From positions 124,001 through 188,000 of the forward strand of contig NZ_VVIQ01000004.1 in NCBI RefSeq assembly GCF_009728485.1: a DNA stretch of 64,000 bases. Direction: 5' to 3'. The DNA comes from Prevotella vespertina. Its GTDB lineage: Bacteria > Bacteroidota > Bacteroidia > Bacteroidales > Bacteroidaceae. Of this stretch, positions 36,551-44,872 are shown in pieces (positions within the stretch are counted from its first letter, which is position 1; each line of letters opens with the position of its first letter). The notes under the pieces are model-generated. The model did not search any database and was not told where the DNA came from. It was given only the letters and a program-made list of their open reading frames with translations. A program made the position numbers and the translations under genes.

Positions 36551-37204
36551 ATGATACATATAATCGATAAGGTTTCCCTTACGTCCAATGGTCTTGTCGC
36601 CACAGGAACTAAAGACCTCATTCACCTTCATCAGGGTGATATGGATGGAGCTTGTGCTGTTTATAGTCTGATGATGTGCTTAATAATCAACCGCTCGATA
36701 AAACGATTAGATGTTACAGATTTGGACAAAAAACATGATGGCCGTAGTTCTAAAGGTCGTTTAGTGGACACATTCTTGAATAACGCCAAAGGATTGGTCA
36801 GAGAAGGTTACGAGTTAGAAGTCTTGAATACGGAATTGTTGCACGCCTTCAAAAAGTGCGTGTCCACCGCATGGTATTCTACTGAAAATGCAAAGAAGCA
36901 AGAATTATATGCTATTATCAAATCCTCGTTAGACGAACATTCACCAATAGAACTTGGCTTTTCTTGGAAACGAAAAGGTGGTCATGCCATAACGGTGATT
37001 GGCTACGAAGAACATAAGGCATATTTGCGTCTCTTCTGCCTTGATCCGGGGTATCCTCTTCAAGAAGGTCAATACTGGAATAATGTACTGGATATTGATA
37101 TTGACAATGGCGCAAAATTCAACACTTACAACCACCAGGAAAGCCGTTATGGCAGAGAGGTCTTTGTATCGATTGAAGATGTTTTGATGATACAAAAGGC
37201 TTAA
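36551..37204 (+). CDS. Papain/C39-like cysteine peptidase, last gene of the defence operon
   Basis: 217 residues. The active-site order of papain-like enzymes is visible: Gln28 and Cys35 in HQGDMDGACAVYSL, His145 in GGHAITVIGYE, and Asp165 in CLDPGY. The Cys helix is hydrophobic as in C39 and related peptidases. There is no signal peptide, so it acts in the cytoplasm. A GTG at 36539, overlapping the previous stop, is an alternative start. In an operon with kinase and phosphatase it may cleave and activate, or destroy, another member or a host protein. Catalysis is inferred from motifs; I know no named family for it. Confidence 0.65.
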   Translation: MIHIIDKVSLTSNGLVATGTKDLIHLHQGDMDGACAVYSLMMCLIINRSIKRLDVTDLDKKHDGRSSKGRLVDTFLNNAKGLVREGYELEVLNTELLHAFKKCVSTAWYSTENAKKQELYAIIKSSLDEHSPIELGFSWKRKGGHAITVIGYEEHKAYLRLFCLDPGYPLQEGQYWNNVLDIDIDNGAKFNTYNHQESRYGREVFVSIEDVLMIQKA

Positions 37205-37363
37205 CTATGTAAAATTATAGATTTATAGGTTTAAAGTGATGTATATCTGATTTTTATCATAGCAATGGCACGGTATTTGTATTTAATAATGTATAATAAT
37301 TCTGTCTAATACTACTGACATCTATGTCATTATGTTGAAGCCAGATAAAATGTTTTTGGGATA

Positions 37364-37606
37364 ATGACAAAGAAAAAAATATCAGTTCAGGAGGTCTCCA
37401 ACCCTCGTAAAAAATTAAAAGATGCAGCTTATGCTAGGCTTTGGGCAAAATTGGCAGGAAGGTGCGAGTTCAGAGGCTGTAATTGCGTACTATACGAGGA
37501 TGAAATTACAACAGAAGATTGTATGTCTGCTCAAATTGCTCATATTGTAGCATTCTCTCCAGATGGCCCTAGAGGGGATAGACAACTGTCACATTATAAG
37601 AAATAA
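37364..37606 (+). pseudogene. Truncated HNH endonuclease-like fragment
   Basis: 80 residues that read like the N-terminal half of an HNH protein: AGRCEFRGCNCVLYEDE (zinc Cys pair) and AQIAHIVAFSPDGPRG (first catalytic His). The second half with the Asn and CxxCH motif is missing. The frame ends three bases before the exonuclease remnant. Most likely a deletion joined two genes here. The 160 bases before it hold no gene. Confidence 0.6.
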
Positions 37607-37608
37607 AA

Positions 37609-38160
37609 ATGAACAATATAAACTTTATAGCTATCGACTTTGAAACCGCTACAGCCAAACGTTCATCTATCTGTGAAGCAGGTATATGTGTGGCAAAAGG
37701 AGGAAAGGTGGTTGAAACCAAGTCGTGGTTGGTGCGTCCCGAAGATGACAGGTATAGCTATTGGAATATACAGATACATGGCATACATCCTCAAGACACA
37801 GCCTAAGCACCTACATTTCCAAAGGTATGGGAGGAAATAACAACGTATCTCAGGGATTGTCCAGTACTAGTAGTCCACAATGCAGCCTTTGATATGAGCT
37901 GTATTCGCCATACCCTACAACTACACCATCTACCCTGTCCTGACATTGATTATTACTGTTCGCTCCGTGCTGCCCGACACATCTATGATTTCGGTTGTAA
38001 TACGCTCGACTATCTTTGCGACCATTTTTCTATATCGTATGGTATACACTACCGTGCTGACGATGATGCCGAAATGTGTGCTCGGCTATTTTTGCAAGAG
38101 ATAAAAGATGGCAATTTTGCAGATGTTAGCGATTTGAATTTTTGTACTGGAAAGTTATAA
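37609..38160 (+). pseudogene. DnaQ-type 3'-5' exonuclease with in-frame stop
   Basis: The frame is one 183-codon exonuclease broken by a TAA at 37804-37806. Before it are AIDFETATAKRSS (first acidic pair) and QIHGIHPQDTA. After it, still in frame, are APTFPKVWEE, VVHNAAFDMSC and ADDDAEMCARLF (remaining acidic sites). The family is the DEDD proofreading-type exonuclease of DNA polymerase III epsilon and its stand-alone relatives. A single base change would restore it. Translation could restart at ATG 37894, but without the first motif the product would be inactive. Confidence 0.8.
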
Positions 38161-38260
38161 TATACTTTGACAAATTGGCTCTTACTTTCAAAAAGTTGGA
38201 TTTATATACTTTATAAACAGAAGTGAATATATTATAAGAATCTTAGGAAAGATTAAAGCA

Positions 38261-38299
38261 AAAAAACACCTAACAGGCTATGCTTAGTTAGGCGTTTTT
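38261..38299. terminator. Bidirectional terminator between cargo and maintenance genes
   Basis: CACCTAAC (38267-38274) pairs with GTTAGGCG (38287-38294) with one G-U pair. A-tract on the left and T-tract on the right make it work for both strands. It lies five bases past the stop of the minus-strand HTH gene. Confidence 0.75.
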
Positions 38300-38303
38300 A
38301 TTG

Positions 38304-38594
38304 TTATACCTTGTAATACTCTTCCAGTAACCTCTCCAAGTCCGAAACCTTATATAGTATCTTTCCCGCAAATTGCGTATAAGGTATAATCCCCTTATCT
38401 CTATAATCTTGCAATGTTCGAGGACTGATATATAATCGTTCGCACACCTCCTTACCTGTGAGAAAATGCTCACCGCCAAACAATGGCTTGTGCGTCTCTG
38501 CCACTTCCCTTATTCTTCTGCCCACGTCATGCAGCGCAGTAATCACCACCTGCATTTCATCGGAGCCGAAATTCAAATCTCTTGCTGTTTCCAT
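38304..38594 (-). CDS. HTH (excisionase/MerR-type) protein 1
   Basis: 96 residues. The C-terminal half is a winged HTH of the excisionase type: LTGKEVCERLYISPRTLQDY then GIIPYTQFAGKILYKVSDLE. The N-terminal half is helical. Its gene starts three bases after the stop of a sister HTH gene on the same strand. Pairs of this type are standard in Bacteroidales mobilizable and conjugative elements, where they bend DNA for excision or regulate the excision operon. Terminator directly downstream. Confidence 0.8.
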   Translation of the reverse strand: METARDLNFGSDEMQVVITALHDVGRRIREVAETHKPLFGGEHFLTGKEVCERLYISPRTLQDYRDKGIIPYTQFAGKILYKVSDLERLLEEYYKV

Positions 38595-38597
38595 ATT

Positions 38598-38882
38598 CTA
38601 TTGCTTTTTAGTTTTATCCGTCTTCGCAAGGAGCAGCTTCTCCACGTCCTCACGTTTATAATAACACTTGTGCCCAATCTGTGAGAAGGGCAGTACGCCC
38701 GTATCTCGGTAATGCTGCAATGTGCGCTTACTGATGTTAAGCAGCTGGCACACATCACCATTGTGCAGCCAATCTGTGTGCTTACACTTCTCTCCAAATG
38801 CCTTGTGGCAGCAGTCGGCAAGACTTAATATCTCGTCTCTTAGTTTCTGCCAGTTCTGGTCTGTAATTATTAAATACCCCAT
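38598..38882 (-). CDS. HTH (excisionase-type) protein 2
   Basis: 94 residues starting at MGYLIITDQNW. A longer frame upstream is rejected because a good promoter (38949-38979) lies inside it. The winged HTH reads GDVCQLLNISKRTLQHY then GVLPFSQIGHKCYYKREDVE. It resembles protein 1 in layout. Probably an excision factor or regulator for the two tyrosine recombinases 31 kb away at the other end of the element. Confidence 0.8.
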   Translation of the reverse strand: MGYLIITDQNWQKLRDEILSLADCCHKAFGEKCKHTDWLHNGDVCQLLNISKRTLQHYRDTGVLPFSQIGHKCYYKREDVEKLLLAKTDKTKKQ

Positions 38883-38948
38883 ACTTCTATTGTTTTGTTT
38901 GTTGTTACTGTTTTCTTGTGTTGCAGCCTTTTGCGCTCCAGCACGATG

Positions 38949-38979
38949 CAAAAGTATGGATAGTTTCCTTATGCTCAAA
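38949..38979 (-). promoter_or_regulatory. Promoter of the excisionase-like operon
   Basis: Minus strand: TTTG (38979-38976), 19 bases, TACTTTTG (38956-38949), 67 bases before the start codon at 38882. Good match to the Bacteroidetes consensus. The remaining bases to 39512 hold no convincing gene. Confidence 0.65.
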
Positions 38980-39512
38980 GCACTAAGGAACAGCAGGGAA
39001 AACAAAGGAAATACGATGAAATTCTTTTCCTTATTCCTTGTCGTTATCAACGCTGGTACGCCCACTTTTCTTCTTTCACAGCCAATAGCTATAAAGGTAC
39101 GACCTACCATTCGACATAAGTATTCTGCCTTGTTCTAAGATTTCAGAGAACATAGAGATAAGCTCTTAATTTTTGCTTACATCTTTTTGTGGATTGCTTT
39201 TTGTTTAAATAGGTAGTTATTTTCGCCTTATCCGTTCTTTGTTATTCCTTTACTTATAGCTCACTACCCAAATGTGCAGAATACCGCATTTGAATGTGGT
39301 TTGTTACAAAGCCAATCAATTATTGGTATTTGTATCATTTCCTTTTATCCTTTGATTTCTCCATTTAATCCACTAAAAACTAAGATGTTTGATGATTTTC
39401 CACGAGGAATTTTATAGCAAGTCTATGCAACATTATGCAAGCACACCGAGAATGCTTGGCTATCAGAATTATCTTCCTTAACTTCACTTTCAGAAATCAT
39501 TTTAGGACGATT

Positions 39513-40766
39513 ATGAAGAAATGCGCAGACAATAGCAATATACGCACAGAAGATAAGCCGAAGCATAGTAGGCAAACTTCCAAAAACAAGGAGATAGAAA
39601 GTTACCTCTCCACCCATTATGACTTCAGGTTCAACACTGTACTTGGCAGATCAGAGTTTTCTCCCAAATATGCCAATGTGTATAGTAAGGTCAGCCGTTA
39701 TGACATCAATACCTTTCGCAGGGAACTTGATAGCGAGGAAGGTATTATTACTTCCGCTGATAATCTCTATTCCATCATTGAAAGCAGCTTTTCTCCCCGT
39801 ATCAATCCCATACAGGAGTATTTCAAGGCTTTGCCAACGGTTGATGCTTCAGAAGTGCTGTACAAGATAGAGATAAACCAATGCGACATCGCCAATCTTG
39901 CATCGTGCGTTATCGTCCGTAACTCCGAGAAGTGGCTGCCGTACCTTACCAAATGGCTTGTGGCAGTGGTTGCCAACGCTATGGACAACCGTGAATGCCG
40001 TAACCATACCTGTCTTGTACTAACAGGGGAACAAGGAAAGTTCAAGACTACCTTTCTTGATTTGCTTTGTCCGCCCGCACTTAAAGGTTACAGCTACACA
40101 GGAAAAATATATCCGCAGGAGAAGGACACACTTACTTATATCGGTCAGAACCTTATCGTAAACATTGACGACCAACTGAAAGCCCTCAACAAGCGTGATG
40201 AGAATGAACTCAAGAACCTTATTACCTGTCCTATGGTTAAATACCGTATGCATTACGACAAGTATGTGGAAGAACATCCCCACTTGGCGAGTTTCGTAGC
40301 ATCAGTAAACGGCAATGACTTCTTGACCGACCCGACAGGCTGCAGACGCTTCCTGCCCTTTGAGGTACTTGCCATTGACATTGAACGAGTAAAAGCTATT
40401 TCTATGGATGCCGTCTATACCGAAGCGAAGGCCTTACTAACCGCAGGTTTTCGATATTGGTTTAACGATGAAGAAATAGCAGAACTCTACAAAGAGAGTG
40501 AGGAGTTCCAAGTACAGACCGCAGAAATGGAACTACTATTACGCTGTTTTGAAAAGCCAACAGAGGACAATCCTCATTGTGCTTATATGACCACTACTGA
40601 AATACTCGCCTACTTAGGCATCTATACCCATCAGCCTTTGACACTCAAACGTATGGGCGAAGCACTCAAAAGGGCTGGCTTTGAAAAGGTAAGCAAGAGG
40701 CGTGAAGGTTGTAGTCCTGTCTATGTGTATAAGATTAGGAAAATTCTGCCATGCCCCCCTGCTTAA
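39513..40766 (+). CDS. VapE/VirE-family P-loop protein (element replication)
   Basis: 417 residues from MKKCADNSN; an upstream Met at 39435 adds residues unlike the family. The VapE-type NTPase core shows LTGEQGKFKTT (Walker A, Gly172 onward), a Walker B-like LIVNIDDQ, and the conserved FVASVNGNDFLTDPTGCRRF split as FVASVNGNDF and LTDPTGCRRF. A C-terminal winged-helix part follows. The family accompanies primases in mobile elements and acts as a helicase-like or primase-linked ATPase in replication of the excised circle. A primase gene follows 240 bases downstream. Confidence 0.85.
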   Translation: MKKCADNSNIRTEDKPKHSRQTSKNKEIESYLSTHYDFRFNTVLGRSEFSPKYANVYSKVSRYDINTFRRELDSEEGIITSADNLYSIIESSFSPRINPIQEYFKALPTVDASEVLYKIEINQCDIANLASCVIVRNSEKWLPYLTKWLVAVVANAMDNRECRNHTCLVLTGEQGKFKTTFLDLLCPPALKGYSYTGKIYPQEKDTLTYIGQNLIVNIDDQLKALNKRDENELKNLITCPMVKYRMHYDKYVEEHPHLASFVASVNGNDFLTDPTGCRRFLPFEVLAIDIERVKAISMDAVYTEAKALLTAGFRYWFNDEEIAELYKESEEFQVQTAEMELLLRCFEKPTEDNPHCAYMTTTEILAYLGIYTHQPLTLKRMGEALKRAGFEKVSKRREGCSPVYVYKIRKILPCPPA

Positions 40767-41006
40767 CAGTTGTAGTAGCCTGATGTAGTAGTATGAGTAG
40801 TATTATTATATACCACAATTCGATACTGATAATCAACCACTTATCACAAAATAGTATGTAGTAAGAAGAAAGAAGAAAAAGTTTACTGTGGAAAAACTTT
40901 AGGAAACGAAAAAGCATCAATGAAGTTTGCCCTATCAGCATAATCATAATATAATCCGATATTAAAATCAGAATAATTAAATTTTCAACCAATAATTATA
41001 ATAAGA

Positions 41007-41987
41007 ATGAAAGAAGAAGATTTATCACGCATCAAGCGATACTCTATTGTGGAGTACCTTGAAAGGAAAGGTATCAAACCAGTGCGCAGGACACCAGCCT
41101 ATGCCCTCTACCGCTCACCGCTCCGTGAAGAAACGCATCCGAGCTTCAAGGTGGATACAGAGAAGAACCTTTGGATAGACTATGCCGAAGGCAGAGGCGG
41201 AAGTATTATCGACCTTTGTATGAGGTTAGAGGGCTGCACACTGTCGGAAGCCATCCGCATTTTGGGGCAGAATGCTCCCGATATAACGCACGTTCCTCGT
41301 AGAGAAAGTGTTCAAGGCACTTCCAAGCAAGAAAGTATCAGGCAAGCAGTGTCTACAAGTGGAGTAAGGAGACTGATAGAAATATCAGACACCTTACCTC
41401 CACACTTGTTAAAGTATCTTGAGGAAGACCGCTGCATCAACTTAGAAAAAACTATGCCCTTTCTGCGTTGTATCAGCCATGAGGTAAGAGGGCTGCACTA
41501 TCAAGCCATCGGCTTTGCCAATCAATCGGGAGGCTATGAGCTTCGAGATAATGGAATATTCAAGGGCACAATAGCACCAAAGGATATTACTCCGATATTT
41601 GCGGACAGAGTTGAGCCTGTTTGTATATTCGAGGGGTTTATGGACTTTCTATCTTTCCTTTCAATGAAAGAAGAAGTTATCCACCACTGTCTTGTGATGA
41701 ACTCCGTAAGCAATGTGGCAAGGAGTATTCGCTATCTCCATGATGCAAATGTTTTCTCCATCCGTGCCTTCCTTGATAATGACGAGGCAGGACACAGGAC
41801 TACGGAGGATTTCGCAAAGGCTGGTTTCAAGGTAGAGGATATGTCCGTGCATTACAGGAGCTTCAAAGACCTCAACGAGTACCATGTCCACAGGGTGCGT
41901 AAACAGCAGAAAGGGCAATCACTGAAGATGCCACAAACACAAACCAATTCCATAAAGGTCAAACAAGTTAAACATAAAATGAAATAG
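41007..41987 (+). CDS. DNA primase-like protein (CHC2-type N-terminus plus Toprim)
   Basis: 326 residues. The N-terminus (residues 10-95) follows the DnaG CHC2 domain (YRSPLREETHPSFKV, GGSIIDLCMRLEG), but the Cys/His zinc ligands are largely replaced, as in many mobile-element primases. The Toprim domain has IFEGFMDFLSF (metal-binding Glu near 209) and FLDNDEAGH (near 254). It primes copying of the element after transfer or excision. The gene lies four bases before the DUF3408 gene, in a transfer/replication operon. Confidence 0.85.
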   Translation: MKEEDLSRIKRYSIVEYLERKGIKPVRRTPAYALYRSPLREETHPSFKVDTEKNLWIDYAEGRGGSIIDLCMRLEGCTLSEAIRILGQNAPDITHVPRRESVQGTSKQESIRQAVSTSGVRRLIEISDTLPPHLLKYLEEDRCINLEKTMPFLRCISHEVRGLHYQAIGFANQSGGYELRDNGIFKGTIAPKDITPIFADRVEPVCIFEGFMDFLSFLSMKEEVIHHCLVMNSVSNVARSIRYLHDANVFSIRAFLDNDEAGHRTTEDFAKAGFKVEDMSVHYRSFKDLNEYHVHRVRKQQKGQSLKMPQTQTNSIKVKQVKHKMK

Positions 41988-41991
41988 AGAT

Positions 41992-42447
41992 ATGAAAAAG
42001 AATACAAATACAGCAGACAAAGATTTTTCATGGCTTTTGGGTGTAGAAGATGACAAGTCCACTTCAAAAGCGGAAACTATTGTCCAAGAAAAAGAACAAG
42101 TATCAAGCGTACAGAAACAGAAATATGACAGTCCGCAAAGCGTATCAGAAGTGATAGCAGAGATTTCTGAACCATCACAGCACACAGAGAATACAGCCGT
42201 TCAAAGACGCATCAGTGCCAAGATGAGAAAGGAAACGCTCGAAGCATACAAGCAAGCTTATCTTGTTCCAACCAAATTGGTGAGTAGGAAAGCTGTCTAT
42301 CTGAGCAGGGAGACACAAGAACGTGCCGACTTCATCGTGCGAAGATTGGGCGACAGAGGCAGCAATCTTTCGAGCTTCGTGGAGAACATCGTGCGCAGCC
42401 ATTTGGATGAGTATGGGGAAGACATCGAGAAATGGAGAAAGTTATAA
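41992..42447 (+). CDS. DUF3408 protein
   Basis: 151 residues with an acidic, disordered N-terminus and a C-terminal DUF3408 domain (about 75-145): KAVYLSRETQERADFIV and SNLSSFVENIVRSHL, the look of a ribbon-helix-helix DNA binder. This family is found in Bacteroidales conjugative and mobilizable elements beside mobilization genes. It lies 360 bases before mobC; the gap holds the probable origin of transfer. Likely a relaxosome or segregation accessory protein. Confidence 0.8.
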   Translation: MKKNTNTADKDFSWLLGVEDDKSTSKAETIVQEKEQVSSVQKQKYDSPQSVSEVIAEISEPSQHTENTAVQRRISAKMRKETLEAYKQAYLVPTKLVSRKAVYLSRETQERADFIVRRLGDRGSNLSSFVENIVRSHLDEYGEDIEKWRKL

Positions 42448-42664
42448 GAACGAAAAAACAGTCGAGAGTTTTCCACAAAAAGGTCATCCCTTTTCCTTGA
42501 AACCCTCGCCCCTTCCCCAAAAGAAATAACACCATATTATTAGTCCAATGCCTGAACGGTGGGAATACTACGAACGCTGTTAAACACGGAATGTCGTGCA
42601 TCCACTTTCGGTAGGAGCAACGCTTTTAGGTGTTATCGACATTTTAACTGATATTGCAAGACGT

Positions 42665-42715
42665 CAGTTTGTACCCACAAACTGCTCTTGCTCCCCTCGT
42701 CGGACCGTCGGGGAG
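42665..42715. other. Probable origin of transfer (oriT)
   Basis: In the 361-base gap before the mobilization genes lie a perfect 8-base inverted repeat CAGTTTGT-ACCC-ACAAACTG (42665-42684) and a second dyad CTCCCC...GGGGAG (42691-42715). Position directly upstream of mobC and relaxase and the dyads are typical for oriT; the nick site cannot be placed. Confidence 0.6.
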
Positions 42716-42808
42716 ATTAGACCGTAATCACTCCGTTCTCATCGGTCAGTGTTCGGGAATTAAGCAACAACGAATCATCTGCAATGATTAACTTTCAAGG
42801 AAACTTAT

Positions 42809-43240
42809 ATGAATAGATATAATAAAAAGATTGCCCGATGGCAGCAACAGAATAAGGAAGAGCAGAAGATGAACAAGACAGAGTTCATCAAGGTAAGATG
42901 CACCTTAGAAGAAAAGCAGCGTATTAAGTCAAAGGCAGAAAGTGCGGGACGTAAGTTCTCAGATTACTGCCGTGAGATACTCCTAAATGGAGAGGTGGCA
43001 GCCGTTCCCAAGATGACCGAAAATGAAAGGGAAGCCATTGCCATACTTCAGCATACAGGAAGGTTCTACGGGCAGATTTCTAACCTCATCAAAGTAAAAG
43101 ATGAGAGATGGGTACATATTACACAGAACCTTTCGCTATGTGCCAAAGAGGCATTTAAGCGATTTTACGACCCTCATTTTCATGTGGACGATGAGGTATA
43201 TAAGGTATTAAATCTAACAAGAAATGATAGGAAAATGTAA
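42809..43240 (+). CDS. mobC: MobC-like relaxosome accessory protein
   Basis: 143 residues. A basic start is followed by a ribbon-helix-helix-like DNA-binding part (FIKVRCTLEEKQRIKSKA and GRKFSDYCREILLNGE), then helices with the MobC signature region (LQHTGRFYGQISNLIKV). It binds near oriT and helps the relaxase nick. The last 17 bases overlap the relaxase gene, so the two are translationally coupled. The ATG at 42869 (MNKTEFIK) is another possible start. The family call is solid. Confidence 0.85.
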   Translation: MNRYNKKIARWQQQNKEEQKMNKTEFIKVRCTLEEKQRIKSKAESAGRKFSDYCREILLNGEVAAVPKMTENEREAIAILQHTGRFYGQISNLIKVKDERWVHITQNLSLCAKEAFKRFYDPHFHVDDEVYKVLNLTRNDRKM

Positions 43241-44282
43241 GGCAATAGCGCATGGCAGCACGGCTTTAGACTATATTTTCAGAGAGGGTAAACTTGGCAG
43301 TCGGCTTGCCTTCCACAACCTTTGCAGTAGGGAGCCAAAGACTATCTACGAGGAAATGAAAGTGGTCAGCGACTATAACAGCCGTTGCAGGAACAAGTTT
43401 CTCCGTATCGAAATAGGCATCGCACCGCAGGACGAGAAAAGACTGCCTGTATCCGAGCTTATGGGAATAGCCCATCTGTTTGCCAAGCGAATGGGACTTG
43501 ACAACCACCAATGGGTGGCGGTAACGCACAAGGACACCGACAACAGACACATTCATATCATTGCCAACCGCATCAGTCTGTGTGGAGAAGTATATGACAC
43601 CACTTTTGTGAGCAACAGGGCAGCGAGGGTGGCGGAGGACATCAGCAGGGAGAAAGGCTTGACTATCGCAAAGGAGGTCAAGGCGGAAAGGAAATACCAA
43701 AAGTCAAAAGCCAATCCCACAAGGGAGGAAGCAAAGAAAGAACTGCAAAGAATATGCTATACCCTGCTTGATAAATACAAATGTACAGGCATCACGGGAC
43801 ATTCCATGTTCCTCTACAAATTAAACAAGAACGGCATTACCATAGAGCGCGTGAAGAACAAGCAGGGAAAGGTCTATGGCTTGAAGTTCTCATACGGAGG
43901 ACAATCTTTCAAGGCGTCGGAAATTGGCAGGGAATTCGGCTACCGTTCCCTGAAGAAGAACTTTGAACCAACTAACAAAGAAGCATTAAAAAGACCACAC
44001 CAAACGATACAGGAACCGATAGAAAAGAACGAACAGCCTGATACAGGTTATCAACTTGTACCCAAAAGCCGTTCCTCTATCTCACGAGACAATGACATCC
44101 CACAAATGCAAAGTCCCATTGACGCAGTGGCTGATACTGCCATGAGCGTAGTCGATGAAGTGTTGGAAGGCTTAGGTGGGATGATTACACCAACCGCACA
44201 GGGCGATGATTATGCCGAAGCAGCATGGCAGCGCAAGCTCAGATACCAAGCGAACAGTAAGAAACGAGGGAGAAAACTATAA
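43224..44282 (+). CDS. mobB: Relaxase / mobilization nuclease
   Basis: 352 residues. The N-terminal relaxase domain (about 1-180) shows LDYIFREGK, the metal-binding HKDTDNRHIHIIANR (HxH near residues 110-112) and FVSNRAARVAED. Tyrosine for cleavage is probably in the first 20 residues (Tyr17 in TALDYIF). The C-terminal third is basic and polar. It nicks oriT and pilots the single strand into a helper conjugation channel. No type IV secretion or coupling protein is coded in the element, so transfer depends on a helper. Last coding gene before the right end. Confidence 0.9.
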   Translation: MIGKCKAIAHGSTALDYIFREGKLGSRLAFHNLCSREPKTIYEEMKVVSDYNSRCRNKFLRIEIGIAPQDEKRLPVSELMGIAHLFAKRMGLDNHQWVAVTHKDTDNRHIHIIANRISLCGEVYDTTFVSNRAARVAEDISREKGLTIAKEVKAERKYQKSKANPTREEAKKELQRICYTLLDKYKCTGITGHSMFLYKLNKNGITIERVKNKQGKVYGLKFSYGGQSFKASEIGREFGYRSLKKNFEPTNKEALKRPHQTIQEPIEKNEQPDTGYQLVPKSRSSISRDNDIPQMQSPIDAVADTAMSVVDEVLEGLGGMITPTAQGDDYAEAAWQRKLRYQANSKKRGRKL

Positions 44283-44329
44283 GCCACACGAGTTTACAAA
44301 AAACGCAAAACAAAGAATTTCTTAGCATA

Positions 44330-44384
44330 AACGCTTGTTATTCGGTAACAAAGTATTATCTTTGCAGACAGAATAACAAGCGTT
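44330..44384. promoter_or_regulatory. Promoter inside a perfect 14-base inverted repeat near the right end
   Basis: AACGCTTGTTATTC (44330-44343) is the exact inverse of GAATAACAAGCGTT (44371-44384). TTG (44335-44337), 19 bases, TATCTTTG (44357-44364) form a consensus promoter pointing right, out of the element. No gene follows before the tRNA at 44925. It may be an operator, a small RNA promoter or part of the attachment site. Confidence 0.6.
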
Positions 44385-44544
44385 CTTTGTTAGGCAGAAA
44401 ACAGCAAAGCCAAGTAGCTCGCTCGTTTCCAAATCGTTACCTATTCAGTTTTACCAACAAGGTAACTTCTTTATTTTCAATAAGTTGTATTTTAGATATT
44501 ATCTTAACTTGCAAGGGAGGCTCTTTTAGATAGAAAGAAGCACT

Positions 44545-44790
44545 TGGGGGAACACATCCCCTCCTTTCGGAGGGGCTTGGGGAGGCTTTTTAGTAGAATT
44601 AAGGAAACGCCCTTCTTCAATCGAGAAAGGCGTTTCTTTGCCTCGAAGAGAGCCTCTCCTTGCATCAAATAAATGCCCTTTTTCTTTGCAAACAATGGTT
44701 TTCACTCCCCTCTCCATTCGGAGAGGGGGCGGGGGTGAGGCTGTAGATGGCTGGGGGTGAGGCTGTAGCTAGTTAGGAGTAAGCTTGTAG
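44545..44790. repeat. G/C-rich extragenic repeat cluster, right of the island
   Basis: Contains CCCCTCCTTTCGGAGGGG and CTCCCCTCTCCATTCGGAGA, GAGGCTGTAG twice, and GGAAACGCC/GGCGTTTC arms at about 44602-44638. It matches the left cluster (4007-4195) in inverted orientation. The 640 bases between relaxase and tRNA hold no convincing gene. Confidence 0.6.
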
Positions 44791-44872
44791 CAGGCTCTCT
44801 TATTAAGCCCCTCTCTCTCTTAAATAGATATACCCTACATCAGAGCTGACGTCAAAAAAAAACGCTAAAAAG

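Larger units (their letters stand above)
4331..44384. mobile_element. Integrative mobilizable element (about 40 kb) with defence cargo
   Basis: Two tyrosine recombinases lie at the left end (4494-7011). Two excisionase-like HTH genes, a VapE-type ATPase, a primase, a DUF3408 protein, a probable oriT, MobC and a relaxase lie at the right end (38304-44282). This is the usual order of Bacteroidales mobilizable transposons that borrow the conjugation machinery of a helper element: no VirB/Tra transfer genes are visible. About 30 kb of cargo lies between. Ends are not resolved. I set them at the inverted and direct repeats near 4331-4395 and at the dyad at 44330-44384; no convincing direct-repeat att pair was found by eye. 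Confidence 0.75.

Noticed and set aside
38722-39138. 138-codon plus-strand frame opposite the excisionase-like gene
   Set aside because: It is antisense to a clear HTH gene and its promoter, and its composition is not protein-like.
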